Assembly (NCBI GenBank): GCA_937128505.1
Contig: CAKZMM010000052.1
Coordinates: 1-64,000, forward strand
Length of the DNA stretch: 64,000 bases
Origin: an uncultured Thermogutta sp.
GTDB lineage: Bacteria; Planctomycetota; Planctomycetia; Pirellulales; Thermoguttaceae
Direction: 5' to 3'
Shown here: positions 52,743 through 62,481 of the stretch, piece after piece
Layout: the number at the start of each line of letters is the position of its first letter
How positions within the stretch are numbered: the first letter of the stretch is position 1
Notes under the pieces: model-generated
The model's database searches: none
Told to the model about the DNA's origin: nothing
What the model saw: only the letters and a program-made list of their open reading frames with translations
Position numbers and translations under genes: made by a program

Positions 52743-53142
52743 TCACCTAGACTTGGTTGATCACGGGAATTAGGAAATCCGGAGATTAGTCCGTCTTCAC
52801 CAACGTTTTCCCTTTTTTGGTGGCAGGAGTCTGAAAGATTTTGTAGTTGGAGCCAAAAGATTGGGGATACAACCTGGTCCTATGGCATTGGCTTTTATCG
52901 CGATAGTGCCTCCCTAACGACAAGCAAAGATTCGACTTGCGATCAGGATCGTGGGCCCATTACTGGATCGAGGATAGGGAGCTATCGGGCCAGATTGCTC
53001 GGCAACCGCATTTAAAATTCACGGGTGGCATTTAGGCGACCGAGCAGATTTATTTTGATCGAGTGACCATCCTTTTGCGGCGGGAGGTTTTGGACCTCAC
53101 CTTGTTGGCGATCAGGCGGATTAGTTTCGATCGAGTGACCTA
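52743..53142. other. Gene-free stretch upstream of DUF218 genes
   Basis: No supported gene in 400 bp. It ends with two copies of a 34-bp imperfect repeat, the second immediately before the ATG of the first DUF218 gene. A 96-codon minus-strand frame overlaps it but shows no features. Confidence 0.5.
53035..53140. repeat. Pair of 34-bp imperfect direct repeats
   Basis: Segments 53035-53068 and 53107-53140 agree at 27 of 34 positions, start GGCGA and share the last twelve bases (GATCGAGTGACC). They are 72 bp apart start to start. The second ends two bases before the ATG at 53143, so it covers the ribosome binding region of that gene and could act in translation or as an operator. Confidence 0.5.
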
Positions 53143-53916
53143 ATGAATTCGGTGGAATCAGGAAAAGTTGCACGGCGCCGCAGGTTATGGCGGGTGATTC
53201 TCCTCCTGGTAGCATGCGCTGGATTGGCTGCATTTCATCCCTGGATTTTGGAGCGAGTCGCCCGGGGACTTGTCGCTCCGAAAAGAATCCGCAACGAACC
53301 AATAAGCTACTTGGTCCTACCAGCCAATCACCTGCCGACGGCCGAACTATACGACGAAATAAGTCGCCAAATGAAAGAGTTCGGCGGGGAATCGCGATTG
53401 CTGGTGGTCGAGGGAGCCCGGCAGAGAATCGAACAGTTAGGTGCTGTTCCGACGGGGGCAGAGATTGCCTATCGAGAATCGCTTAAGCGAAATCTGCCGG
53501 CGGAAAAGATTGAAATTCTGCGAACGGATGCGGTGGATGGTTGGGAGGAAATCCGGGCCATTAGGCATCGGCTAGAAGGTGAGGCTCCGAGTGGGATCAG
53601 AATTCTTGTAGGTGAATTCGGTAGCAAAGAGTATGCGATGATCCTCCGACGGCAATGGAGTGAGTCACTTTTCCAGCGAACGGAAATTTGGCCGGTTCAT
53701 GACCCCCGATACGACGTTACGAATTGGTGGAAGTCGCGACGAGGTTGGAAGTCCTTCTTCGGAAATTGTGTTAGCTTGTTTGCAGCCGTGGCTTTGGGTG
53801 AACCGGCGCGAAAATGGAAGCAGGTACCGGCGGAGCAATATGAGAAGCTTGTGGAAGCGACCCTCTTTGGAGCCGGGCAAATCTCTGCCACCGCAGTCGC
53901 GGAGCAAAACCGGTAG
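53143..53916 (+). CDS. DUF218/YdcF-like membrane-anchored protein
   Basis: A 257-aa protein with an N-terminal membrane anchor (about 17-34) and an extracytoplasmic Rossmann-like domain: ISYLVLPANHLPTAELYDEI, LLVVEGARQRIEQLG, PTGAEIAYRESLKRNLPAEK and ILVGEFGSKEYAMILRRQW. This follows the YdcF/SanA-like plan, though several usual motif residues are replaced. The next gene is a second, clearer member, so the two are likely diverged tandem duplicates. Their role in polysaccharide loci is unproven. Confidence 0.65.
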   Translation: MNSVESGKVARRRRLWRVILLLVACAGLAAFHPWILERVARGLVAPKRIRNEPISYLVLPANHLPTAELYDEISRQMKEFGGESRLLVVEGARQRIEQLGAVPTGAEIAYRESLKRNLPAEKIEILRTDAVDGWEEIRAIRHRLEGEAPSGIRILVGEFGSKEYAMILRRQWSESLFQRTEIWPVHDPRYDVTNWWKSRRGWKSFFGNCVSLFAAVALGEPARKWKQVPAEQYEKLVEATLFGAGQISATAVAEQNR

Positions 53917-53943
53917 TAGGTCGGCATAATAGGCCGTATCCGA

Positions 53944-54735
53944 ATGTCCCTGACTTTCTTCCAAAGAAATTGGCTAAGCGGCACAACTGCGAAGAGCATC
54001 GCGGTACTTACGCTAACTGCCATAGCTTTTCTTTTTGTAGGGCGAAATGCCGGCCGATGGCTGGAAATTACCCAACCTATAGTTCCCACGGATTATGCGT
54101 TTATACTGCCTGGGGAGGAAAATACACGGCCTTTCGTGGCTGCCGTGTTGTACCGTCATAAGATGATCAAAAAGATTCTTGTCCCCACAAACGCATTCGG
54201 GCCACCCCAGGCCGACCAATTGATGCCGGAAACTTCCGAGGTCATTCGGCGCGTCCTAGTTGCCCGAGGGGTACCAGAAGAAAGCATTGAAATCTTGCCG
54301 GCGCAAACCACGAGTACGTTCGGGGACCTTCAAATCCTGGCGGAGTTTCTTCACAATCGGCCCAATGTAAAAGTGGCTGTAATAACGAATCCTTTTCACA
54401 TGCGTCGCACTCTTTGGACACTCCGACGGCTTCTCAAGAATGAAGCTGGCAGAGTTTTCCTTGTTCCGGTGCCGCTCGAAGGTTTTGATCCTGACCGTTG
54501 GTGGAGCGATGGGGTCGGCATCTCGCTTGTTTTGGGGGAAAATTTAAAACTTTTTTATTATTGGGCTCGATTTGGAACGCTTTTTTACTGGTTTGCAGCC
54601 GCGGGGGTAGTGGTAATTGCCATTTTCGTCTTTCGGCGCGTGTGGCCGGCCAAAGCTAGTTGCAAAGCGGAGGCGGAGGTACCTGAGCAAGCAAGTGTTG
54701 TTGAAACGGCAACCCCGTCCTACACCACGGGCTAA
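53944..54735 (+). CDS. DUF218/YdcF-family membrane protein
   Basis: A 263-aa YdcF-type protein: N-terminal anchor (about 17-32), TDYAFILPGEENTRPFVAAVLYRH, KKILVPTN, SEVIRRVLVARGVPEESIEI, TTSTFGDLQILAEFL and VAVITNPFHMRRTLWTLRR, the last being the diagnostic end of the domain. A second membrane segment near the C-terminus (WFAAAGVVVIAIFVFRRVW) is added here. It lies 27 bp after the previous member and 56 bp before rfbB. Function unknown; often linked to envelope polysaccharide synthesis. Confidence 0.8.
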   Translation: MSLTFFQRNWLSGTTAKSIAVLTLTAIAFLFVGRNAGRWLEITQPIVPTDYAFILPGEENTRPFVAAVLYRHKMIKKILVPTNAFGPPQADQLMPETSEVIRRVLVARGVPEESIEILPAQTTSTFGDLQILAEFLHNRPNVKVAVITNPFHMRRTLWTLRRLLKNEAGRVFLVPVPLEGFDPDRWWSDGVGISLVLGENLKLFYYWARFGTLFYWFAAAGVVVIAIFVFRRVWPAKASCKAEAEVPEQASVVETATPSYTTG

Positions 54736-54791
54736 TTTCCCCATTAAAAAAAGCGGTCTTTCACAACCGCCTTTAGGAGATGAAGAAAACC

Positions 54792-55892
54792 ATGGACACC
54801 ATCTTAGTTACCGGCGGGGCCGGGTTCATCGGCAGCAATTTCGTTCGCTATTGGCTTCAGGGGAGGGCCGGAAACTCGGGGATCGCAACGGCGAATGAGG
54901 CTCGATTAATCAATCTCGACAAACTTACGTACGCAGGGAATTTGGACTCGCTGGGGGAGCTTTTAGACGACCCCCGACATATTTTTGTGCAGGGCGATAT
55001 CGGTGATGGTCCGCTCGTGCTTCGGTTGCTCGAGACTTACCGACCTTCGGCGATCGTGAATTTTGCCGCGGAATCTCACGTGGACCGCTCCATCGATGGG
55101 CCGGCGGAGTTCGTCCAAACCAATGTGGTCGGCACCTTCCGATTGCTCGAAGCAGCGCGGACCTACTGGGTCAACTTGCCTTCGGATGAGAAGGAACGTT
55201 TTCGTTTCGTGCATATTTCAACTGATGAGGTGTACGGTTCCTTGGGGCCGGAGGGCAAATTTCATGAGGATACCCCGTACGCTCCCAATTCGCCGTATGC
55301 TGCCTCGAAAGCCGCTGCAGATCATTTTGCGCGGGCCTATTGGAAGACATACGGTCTGCCGGTAATGATTACGCATTCCTCGAATAATTACGGCCCCTAT
55401 CAGTTTCCGGAAAAACTTCTTCCGTTGATGATCCTCAATGCCGTCGAGGGTAAGCCGCTACCGGTATATGGTGATGGGCAAAACGTGCGTGACTGGCTTT
55501 ATGTGGAGGATCATTGTCGGGCGATTGAGCTGGTGTTAAACCTGGGGCGACCGGGGGAGACTTATAACATCGGCGGCGATTGCGAGCGAACCAACTTGGC
55601 CGTGGTCGAAACCATCTGTACCACGGTGGAACGACTTTACCCTGATTTGCCACATCGTCCTTGTCGATCCCTCATTACCTTCGTGGCGGATCGACCGGGT
55701 CATGATCGGCGATATGCTCTCGATGCCTCGAAGATGCATCACCTGGGCTGGCAGCCCACGGTCGATTTTGAAACGGGTCTGGAAAAAACGGTCCGCTGGT
55801 ATTTGGAAAATCGCACCTGGGCAGAAAGGGTCACGAGCGGAAAATATCGTCGCGAACGACTAGGGCTAGGTGGGTTAATTCACTCCGCCTAA
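54792..55892 (+). CDS. rfbB: dTDP-glucose 4,6-dehydratase
   Basis: Converts dTDP-glucose to dTDP-4-keto-6-deoxyglucose with bound NAD. It shows GGAGFIG (8-14), [14 protein letters not shown], the catalytic STDEVYG (Thr-Asp-Glu), [15 protein letters not shown] (Tyr-x3-Lys), [32 protein letters not shown] and the C-terminal [15 protein letters not shown]. The ATG at 54792 matches the conserved family start; an ATG at 54780 is closer to AGGAG but adds only four residues. Neither rfbC nor rfbD is visible, so whether the product becomes rhamnose, an amino sugar or another deoxysugar is open. Confidence 0.95.
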   Translation: MDTILVTGGAGFIGSNFVRYWLQGRAGNSGIATANEARLINLDKLTYAGNLDSLGELLDDPRHIFVQGDIGDGPLVLRLLETYRPSAIVNFAAESHVDRSIDGPAEFVQTNVVGTFRLLEAARTYWVNLPSDEKERFRFVHISTDEVYGSLGPEGKFHEDTPYAPNSPYAASKAAADHFARAYWKTYGLPVMITHSSNNYGPYQFPEKLLPLMILNAVEGKPLPVYGDGQNVRDWLYVEDHCRAIELVLNLGRPGETYNIGGDCERTNLAVVETICTTVERLYPDLPHRPCRSLITFVADRPGHDRRYALDASKMHHLGWQPTVDFETGLEKTVRWYLENRTWAERVTSGKYRRERLGLGGLIHSA

Positions 55893-55938
55893 TGCCCGGT
55901 GGCAGATTTTTGTCGCGATTCTCCCAGGAGACATGGGA

Positions 55939-56835
55939 ATGGACCAACGAGTGTTTGAAAAGGGGATCGTCTTGGCAGGAGGAGCCGGCACACGCCTTCA
56001 CCCGATGACCCGGGCAATCAGCAAACAGCTCCTCCCGGTGTATGACAAACCTATGGTGTATTACCCCCTGTGCACGCTGATGCTGGCAGGAATTCGTAAA
56101 ATACTCATCATCTCTACACCGGAACATCTTCCCCTTTTTGAGCAACTTCTAGGCGACGGAACCCAATGGGGAATTCACATCAGCTATTGTGTCCAAGAAA
56201 AACCGCGCGGAATTGCCGAGGCTTTCCTCCTAGGTGCGAATTTTATCGGGAATGATCCTGTAGCTTTAATTCTCGGCGACAATATCTTTTTTGGCCAGGG
56301 TTTCCAAGCGATGCTTCAGAAGGCAGCAAGTCGTCCTCGCGGAGCCACAGTTTTTGCCTACTCGGTGAAGGATCCCGAGCGCTACGGCGTCGTGGAGCTC
56401 AATGCGCAAGGGCGACCTATTTCGATCGTAGAAAAGCCGAAAGAACCGCGTTCCTCTTACGCCGTGACGGGCCTGTACTTTTACGATAATCAAGTCGTGG
56501 ACATAGCCCGGACCTTAAAACCCTCGGCTCGTGGGGAGCTCGAGATTACCGATGTCAATGCCGATTATCTCCGTCGCGGCGAGCTTTACGTTCAGATTCT
56601 CGGCCGGGGCTTCGCATGGCTGGACACAGGTACACCAGACTTTTTGTTGGAGGCCTCGGCTTTTGTCGCCACGATCGAACATCGTCAAGGTTTGAAAATT
56701 GCATGTCCCGAGGAGGTGGCATTTCGCAAAGGCTTTATCTCGGCTCAGGAACTCCGTAGGCTAGCAGCCTATTACCGAAATAGTTACGGAGAATATTTGC
56801 TGAAGATTGTCGCCGAGGCAGAAGCCGAAGTGTAA
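55939..56835 (+). CDS. rfbA: Glucose-1-phosphate thymidylyltransferase
   Basis: Makes dTDP-glucose from dTTP and glucose-1-phosphate, the step before RfbB. Motifs: [82 protein letters not shown] and [18 protein letters not shown]. The length (298 aa) is standard. The ATG at 55939 lies eight bases after AGGAG and is preferred over the one at 55933. It ends the polysaccharide locus. Confidence 0.95.
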   Translation: MDQRVFEKGIVLAGGAGTRLHPMTRAISKQLLPVYDKPMVYYPLCTLMLAGIRKILIISTPEHLPLFEQLLGDGTQWGIHISYCVQEKPRGIAEAFLLGANFIGNDPVALILGDNIFFGQGFQAMLQKAASRPRGATVFAYSVKDPERYGVVELNAQGRPISIVEKPKEPRSSYAVTGLYFYDNQVVDIARTLKPSARGELEITDVNADYLRRGELYVQILGRGFAWLDTGTPDFLLEASAFVATIEHRQGLKIACPEEVAFRKGFISAQELRRLAAYYRNSYGEYLLKIVAEAEAEV

Positions 56836-57678
56836 CCTCGTCGCGGGAAGCGACAAATGCATCATGATTTTTCGCGCGTTCGATCACGGGTTTTACAATT
56901 CAAATATTGAAACGTCGGTCTTGGCAGCAAATCGAACGGCGCTGTTAAAAAAGAATTTTTCTTGAGCAGATTTGAAAGGCTCTCGCACCGAGGAGCTCTC
57001 GGCGGGAATCGAATGCGACGGTGCTGAGAAGCTGAGGCTCGTGGTTTGTCGAACCACCCACTGGGCAAACTTGATGCACTTTGCGTTGTAAAACTTTTGC
57101 TTTGTGAAATATGCCCGGCTAGGGAGGACCGCCCTTTTTTAAGCCCGGTGGGAATTTCCAGGGGGCGATCGGTAGGGATCACCAACTCGGTGCTTTACCC
57201 ATAATTTGCTCCCAAAATAACTTCGGAAGCAAGATCGACGCCACGGTGCTTCGTCGAGAGCTTTGGGAATGGAAAAGCGGTAAATAGCAGCGCAGCTACA
57301 ATGCGGTGAGTCGTGGATCCTTCTTCCCCCAGGAAAAGCGATCAGCATTTCAATTAGCGGGACACACACTCGATGTGAAGCCGTTTGAACCTAGTCAACT
57401 TTGTAATAGTGACACTCGCGGGAAAGTATTCTCTTCTCTGCCGCGCATCCACTTACCCGCGCGGGTTTTGGGCTTCGTCGAATAAATCCGCGAGGATCTT
57501 GAGTCCCCCCTTTTGGGGGTATTGAATTCGCGATCGTTAAAGGGGGAAGCAGATTTCGGATCTGCCTTGCATGCCAAGGGCGCGATCCCCCCACCCCACG
57601 GGGGATATTCTGTCCAGTTACTTTGGCAAGCTGAATGGACGCGAATTCTTTCCGAATGTCACTCACATTACTGGAATG
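56836..57678. other. Gene-free stretch with several hairpins
   Basis: 843 bp between convergent rfbA (plus) and the FAD oxidoreductase (minus) with no supported gene. Perfect small hairpins lie at 56840-56854 (GTCGC/GCGAC), 57549-57565 (GCAGAT and ATCTGC around TTCGG) and 57585-57606 (ATCCCCC/GGGGGAT), and CCCCC-TTTT-GGGGG occurs near 57507. One or more may end the two converging transcripts, though none has a clean T run. Confidence 0.45.
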
Positions 57679-59160
57679 CTATCCCACTTGGCATTGCGTG
57701 TCGGCACGGATCCCCACCGCCGGATGCTGCCGCGGAGCACTTCCGCCATTTGTAAGATAAGCATCCACTTCATTGGCGACGATCACGCCGTAATTGACTG
57801 CCCCTAACCACCCCGACATGATGATCCCGACACTTCCTGTGTGAAACATCCCTGCCATTTGCTGCGGTAAAGCCCTGCTGACGGCAAGGCCTTCGAATTT
57901 CGTCCCAAAGCTCGCCCCGCAAGGATGACCGGTGTATCGCTCGAAAGTAAGCGGCGTTGCCGCCTCCACCCAGTCCACCTTTTTCTCAAGATCGGGTACG
58001 TATCGCTCGAGGTCAGCTAAAGTTTGATCGATCAGCTCTTGCTTTGCCTGCGAGTATTCCTCCCGAGATAGGCACGCCCAATCCTCGTACCGGGCGTTCG
58101 TGCTGCTGACGACATACGAGCGATTGCGTCCGGGGCGCGTTTCGGGGTAGTAGAAAGAATAAGTCCGGCTGGTGATCTGCCGGCTGAGCATCAAGTCGGT
58201 CCGGAATTCTGGGGCTGTGGAGCGGAAAAGGAGATCGCCGCACTTGGCTCGATCTAAGCCCTCGCCGGGCTTCAGGGCAATGTACACCTGGGTACTCGAA
58301 TTGTTCAGCCGCACGCGATCGACTTTAGAGGTAAATTCCACCGAAAAATGTTCGCGACCAATCAGGCGAAAACACGTGCTAATCAGATGCGCATTAGAAA
58401 TCACCGCTTTTGCGCGGATAACTCTTCCGGCCGTTACGACGCCTTTGACCTGACCGGCTTCCACGACAATATTGTCTACGGGAGTTCGAATTCGCAGGTC
58501 GACACCATGTTGGCGCATCTGCGCAGCCATCATTTCAATCAGGTGGTCGGTCCCTCCACGGAAAGTGAATACCCCACGACTCATGAAATTGGAAAAAACG
58601 ATACTGTAGGCAATAGCCGGGTCCTCGAGCGTGGAGCCGTTAGCATACGTGATCGGCTCAAGTAAAAAGCGCACTATGTCCGGCCGTCCCGGGAAGAATT
58701 GTTCGAAGAGTTCACCGGTGGTCATTGAGCAATCGTCGAAGAAATTCGCATTCTCGACAAAACGGAAAAACCCTTCAACCCGAGAGGGCTCGACCCGAAA
58801 ATGCTCGAGCAATAGGCTCACAAAATCGTTCCGATCGAAGGTGGTACCCAGCCGGAACATTGGGTTGTCAAAGCGGATATCGCGGAGCTGCACGATGGCT
58901 TGAGCAATCTCCGGCCCCCAATATCGTCGGCAGCTTTTGATCATTCCCACAGGAAACCCATGGAGCGAGATATCGAAGATGTGACCGCCCGGTCGCCGGA
59001 ACCAAGTTGCCAGACCACCAAGTTTATAGTGCTGCTCGAGTAAAAGGACGCGATGCCCGCACCGGGCCAGGATATTAGCTGCGGTCATCCCGGCGAGTCC
59101 GGAGCCAATCACGATCACGTCGTACTGCGGCTTTATTCCGCTCAAAAAGTCTTTTGGCAT
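57679..59160 (-). CDS. FAD-dependent phytoene-desaturase-like oxidoreductase
   Basis: A 493-aa flavoprotein of the CrtI/retinol-saturase group. The FAD-binding start [20 protein letters not shown] has its GxGxxG at 19-24, followed by [18 protein letters not shown]. Later parts include [20 protein letters not shown] and [17 protein letters not shown], and a C-terminal [19 protein letters not shown] resembling the family's second FAD segment. The substrate is probably a polyene or isoprenoid-type lipid, but that is inference from the family. It is transcribed toward the polysaccharide locus and is probably unrelated to it. Confidence 0.85.
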   Translation of the reverse strand: MPKDFLSGIKPQYDVIVIGSGLAGMTAANILARCGHRVLLLEQHYKLGGLATWFRRPGGHIFDISLHGFPVGMIKSCRRYWGPEIAQAIVQLRDIRFDNPMFRLGTTFDRNDFVSLLLEHFRVEPSRVEGFFRFVENANFFDDCSMTTGELFEQFFPGRPDIVRFLLEPITYANGSTLEDPAIAYSIVFSNFMSRGVFTFRGGTDHLIEMMAAQMRQHGVDLRIRTPVDNIVVEAGQVKGVVTAGRVIRAKAVISNAHLISTCFRLIGREHFSVEFTSKVDRVRLNNSSTQVYIALKPGEGLDRAKCGDLLFRSTAPEFRTDLMLSRQITSRTYSFYYPETRPGRNRSYVVSSTNARYEDWACLSREEYSQAKQELIDQTLADLERYVPDLEKKVDWVEAATPLTFERYTGHPCGASFGTKFEGLAVSRALPQQMAGMFHTGSVGIIMSGWLGAVNYGVIVANEVDAYLTNGGSAPRQHPAVGIRADTQCQVG

Positions 59161-60246
59161 ACGCGTTCGACACTACTTGTGACGAAAAGAATTGGCTAAT
59201 TTTTTCCAGCAGAGTCCCAAGTCCACTCTGCCTCGCCTCTGCAAAATCGGAGTTTGCTCAGACTACATTCTAAGATTCTGCCTAATTCCTCTTCCTCTTT
59301 GATTCCTTTGTGGGTTTCGCCAGGATACCTAGACAATCGACCGAAACGTAGGGGGGTGATGCCCAGTAGCATTTTAATGCGAGAGATAACATGTTGATGG
59401 GTGCGCTAGCATTTTGATGCGAAAACACAGTTTCGGTGAAGGACACGCGAGGCGGTGGAGCGCTCAGCAAGATTTCGCAAAAAGGCCAAAGCCAAAGCGA
59501 CAAGTCCAAAAAAGGCGAAAGTTTACAAGTGTCATTCTCCAGAAAACTGCTTAAAGCACGGTGCTTCACCCTGCGGCGGAAAATGTTTCGTTTGCGACAC
59601 TCAACGATATCCGACGTGAAAGCCCGTTTTATCGAAGGAAGTTTTTGCCCGGCAAAGCTGGAGACTTGCGAGTTTCGCCCCTAGTTCCTGTTCAAAAAGG
59701 CCCCGTTTTTGGAAGACGGGGGTTACAGCCGTCTTTACAAGTCTTTCTTTCCAAGTCTTTTACCCAACACACAAGATTAATCTCGAGTCTTTTCCTCAAA
59801 ACAGATGTCTAAGCCCGTCACTTTCCTGACAAAACCACTCATTATGTGCAATCACATGTCTAACGACGGTTTCTCGCTTGTGATAAATCCCTACGGAATC
59901 GGGTCAGTTATCGTCGCAGCTATTGCCAGTTCCACGGTCGATTGCCTGGCACTATGGCGAATCGTGTCCGCTATTCCATTAAAGAGTCGTGTCTTTTAAA
60001 GAGTCTTCTCTTTCACCGCGGGTAAAATTGGCTTTTTTGTGGCGATCGTGTTGATTATTTTGCGAAACATTGATAATTTGCAAAACGTTGATAAATAGAC
60101 AATATTCGTAGTTGAGTATCGTTGCTATAATACGCTACAATTGCGAAACTCAAAATCCCTACTTGTTTCGATCGATTCCGACAAAAAAGGGAGGAGTTTC
60201 AGAATACACACGAGCTTTAAAGTTTACTAAATCAGGAGAGATTTTG
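59161..60246. other. Intergenic region upstream of cysK
   Basis: About 1.09 kb with no supported gene; short frames on both strands show no motifs. It contains a pair of near-identical 18-bp elements (TAGCATTTTAATGCGAGA near 59366 and TAGCATTTTGATGCGAAA near 59409). It also contains a tandem pair at 60060-60095 (units TTGCGAAACATTGATAAT and a variant starting TTGCAAAACGTTGATAAA). The A/T-rich right end carries a likely cysK promoter. Confidence 0.45.
60123..60131 (+). promoter_or_regulatory. Extended -10 promoter for cysK
   Basis: TGCTATAAT is a perfect extended -10 element (TGnTATAAT). It would start transcription near 60138 and leave a leader of about 110 bases before the cysK ATG. No good -35 is visible at 16-18 bp upstream, which extended -10 promoters tolerate. 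Prediction only. Confidence 0.35.
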
Positions 60247-61206
60247 ATGGCAACGTTGACCCTTGGGAACATCAGGGCGGACATTACCCAGTGCATTGGT
60301 AACACTCCTTTGGTTCAGTTGCGGCGCATTACTTCAGGATGCGTTGCGACGGTTCTCGGGAAGCTGGAAAACTTCAATCCGCTTTGGAGTGTTAAGGATC
60401 GGATCGCTTGGTCCATGATCGAGCGGGCTGAACGCGAGGGCCTAATTAAAGAAGATACGGTAATTATTGAGCCCACGAGCGGAAATACAGGAATCGGCCT
60501 GGCGTTCGTATGTGCAGCCCGCGGTTATCGCCTGATGGTCACGATGCCCGAAAGCATGAGCTTGGAACGTCGCCGGCTATTGCGAGCCTTTGGAGTGGAG
60601 TTGGTCCTCACCCCGGCAGCCGAGGGGATGCGTGGCGCCGTTCAAAAGGCGGAGGAGCTGGTTAGGGAGAACAAAAATTTCTACATGCCGCAGCAATTCA
60701 AGAATCCTGCGAACCCCGAAATTCACCGTAGGACCACGGCGGAGGAAATCTGGCGGGATACGAATGGGGCTGTGGACATTTTTGTTGCCGGAGTTGGCAC
60801 GGGCGGCACGATTACGGGCGTGGGCGAGGTTCTGAAATCTCGCAAACCGGACGTCAAGGTCATCGCCGTAGAACCGGCTAACAGCGCCGTGATTACGCAG
60901 CGGCTTTCCGGTCAGGAAATTAAGCCCGGGAAGCACACAATTCAGGGAATCGGGGCGGGTTTCATCCCAGACGTGCTGAATCTCGACATCATCGATGAAG
61001 TGATTTGTGTAGCGGATGAGGATGCCGCCGAAACCACCCGGCGTTTGGCGCGGCTTGAAGGGTTGATGTGCGGAATCAGTTGTGGAGCTGCGACTTGGGC
61101 AGCCTTGCAAGTGGCACGGCGGGAGGAGAATCGAGGAAAGGTAATCGTAGTCGTCTTGCCCGACTTGGGCGAACGATACCTGTCCACCAAGCTTTTCCCG
61201 GAATAG
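60247..61206 (+). CDS. cysK: Cysteine synthase (O-acetylserine sulfhydrylase)
   Basis: A PLP enzyme that makes cysteine from O-acetylserine and sulfide in the cytoplasm. It has [11 protein letters not shown] (17-27), the PLP lysine Lys50 in [24 protein letters not shown] (76-87), the phosphate-binding [20 protein letters not shown] and [11 protein letters not shown] near the C-terminus. The length (319 aa) is normal. The ATG at 60247 follows AGGAG by nine bases; an upstream in-frame reading from 60112 would add 45 residues with no homology. Stands alone. Confidence 0.95.
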   Translation: MATLTLGNIRADITQCIGNTPLVQLRRITSGCVATVLGKLENFNPLWSVKDRIAWSMIERAEREGLIKEDTVIIEPTSGNTGIGLAFVCAARGYRLMVTMPESMSLERRRLLRAFGVELVLTPAAEGMRGAVQKAEELVRENKNFYMPQQFKNPANPEIHRRTTAEEIWRDTNGAVDIFVAGVGTGGTITGVGEVLKSRKPDVKVIAVEPANSAVITQRLSGQEIKPGKHTIQGIGAGFIPDVLNLDIIDEVICVADEDAAETTRRLARLEGLMCGISCGAATWAALQVARREENRGKVIVVVLPDLGERYLSTKLFPE

Positions 61207-61433
61207 CGCCGCAGTTTGTAAACGCTTTAGATTTCGGACAACTGTTGGTCCCCAGCGGGTTGAATTACTGGCCTCCAGGGAGTGCCCTGCGGAGGGAAGG
61301 GTAGGGGATTAGACCGATCCGCGTCGCTGTGGTTTGAGCAAGAAGCGGGGCGGACCTTACGTCGGAAACCGACGAGCTCCCCTCTTGTCACAATAATAGA
61401 TTTCCTCGTCTAGACACTATATCGTAAAAAGAC

Positions 61434-61457
61434 GCGGCCCCGCTTACGCGGGGCCGC
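61434..61457 (-). terminator. Strong hairpin terminator
   Basis: GCGGCCCCGC and GCGGGGCCGC form a perfect ten-pair stem around TTAC. Read on the minus strand the stem is followed by GTCTTTTTACG, a good T run; on the plus strand only scattered T follow. It therefore best ends a minus-strand transcript, that is, one coming from 61.5 kb or beyond, but it could also stop cysK readthrough. Confidence 0.65.
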
Positions 61458-61465
61458 TACTCATT

Positions 61466-61696
61466 TTACGGGCCATAACGAAGGACAACCGGCCTTTGCA
61501 GAGGGTGGGTCCTCTGACCAGGGCGTCTTCTCACTAGAATAGCCTCGGGGTGGGCCGGGTTATGTCCCCCAATCGAATCGGAATTACAGGTTACGATTTC
61601 CCCGGGATATCGAACTTCTTCTTCACCAGGGGGTACGGCCCAGGTTCCGGTGGAAAGCTGCCGGTCCAAAACTGCCTTTTTCCCTGCGGTGCACAC
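61466..61696 (-). CDS. Doubtful small ORF before terminator
   Basis: A 76-codon frame from a GTG, closed upstream by an in-frame stop, that ends nine bases before a strong minus-strand terminator. The product is basic toward its end (ILVRRRPGQRTHPLQRPVVL) and has no signal peptide or known motif. The terminator placement is the only positive evidence; it may instead mark the end of a decayed gene or a non-coding transcript. Confidence 0.25.
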   Translation of the reverse strand: MCTAGKKAVLDRQLSTGTWAVPPGEEEVRYPGEIVTCNSDSIGGHNPAHPEAILVRRRPGQRTHPLQRPVVLRYGP

Positions 61697-62040
61697 TTTC
61701 CCTCAAGTTCTTGGGCAGCATTTTTTCTCGGTGTTCAAAAAAGGGGTTGTGATAAGCTTTGTGTCTCTCAACAGGCTGTTTTCAACCTCTTCGCACACCT
61801 TCTCGGTTAACTTGGGGACTCGGCAGCTTTCGCTTTTGACCAATTCCCCTGGCCCATGCGTATTTGCGACGCATTCTTGAGCTGCAACTCGATGGTTCTG
61901 ACCGCGGGGGTGCCCTGATTAAGGCTTAGTAGCCTCGAGCAATCCTCTCACCGCTCCAATCTGGCCCTGGATTAGGTGAATTAGGAGCCCCCGGCCTCCG
62001 CAATTTCTGACAAAGCAAGAGGCAGCTACGCAATTTAGGG

Positions 62041-62481
62041 TCATTCACAGCAAACCGCGGGCCTGCACATAGCCGCGCGCAACCGAGCGAGGATCCCCGG
62101 TTTTGGCACACAGCAGACCGGCTCACAAGCCGGCGGAGGGCACACCGGTTCCGCGCAGCAAGGCCGGCAGCAAAGGGCCGCACGCAGCCGAGCAAGAATC
62201 GGGGGTGGGCAGCAACGATCGCAAGTTGCCTCGCAGCAGGGCTCGCTGCAAGCTGGTCGGCAGCAAGCCGTAAGGCAAGCTAGCCGAGCGCGGACCCGCT
62301 CAACTAGCGCCGCAACCGGCCGACAGCAGGGGCAGCAGCATGCGGGCTCGCATGCTCCACAGGATGGACCACATGCCGCAGGCGGCTCAGGTTGGCCAAG
62401 AATCCCGGCATTTGCCGAGGAACCGGCCAGCGCGAGCAATGCACCTAACGCAAAAATCACAGAGTAGTACCGGAGTCTCAT
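62041..62481 (-). CDS. Cysteine-rich secreted protein
   Basis: From the ATG at 62481 (preceded by GGAGGAGGAG) a signal peptide (VIFALGALLALAGSSANA) leads to a mature part of about 120 residues with 28 cysteines, many as CC pairs. Three copies of a charged helix-like segment separate the Cys clusters (VERVRARLACLTACCRPAC, ILARLRAALCCRPCC, ILARLRAAMCRPAVCC). This periodic pattern suggests a disulfide-rich surface or structural protein; Cys-rich exported proteins are common in planctomycetes. No enzymatic motif. An upstream start at 62529 would bury the signal peptide. Confidence 0.75.
   Translation of the reverse strand: MRLRYYSVIFALGALLALAGSSANAGILGQPEPPAACGPSCGACEPACCCPCCRPVAALVERVRARLACLTACCRPACSEPCCEATCDRCCPPPILARLRAALCCRPCCAEPVCPPPACEPVCCVPKPGILARLRAAMCRPAVCCE

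Larger units (their letters stand above)
61207..62040. other. Intergenic region after cysK
   Basis: 834 bp whose only notable contents are a strong hairpin terminator at 61434-61457 and the doubtful minus-strand ORF just before it (61466-61696). The remainder shows no family-like coding sequence. Confidence 0.45.

Noticed and set aside
59366-59430. Possible CRISPR-like repeats (TAGCATTTT elements)
   Set aside because: Only two copies, about 43 bp apart, with mismatches and no further units or cas genes.
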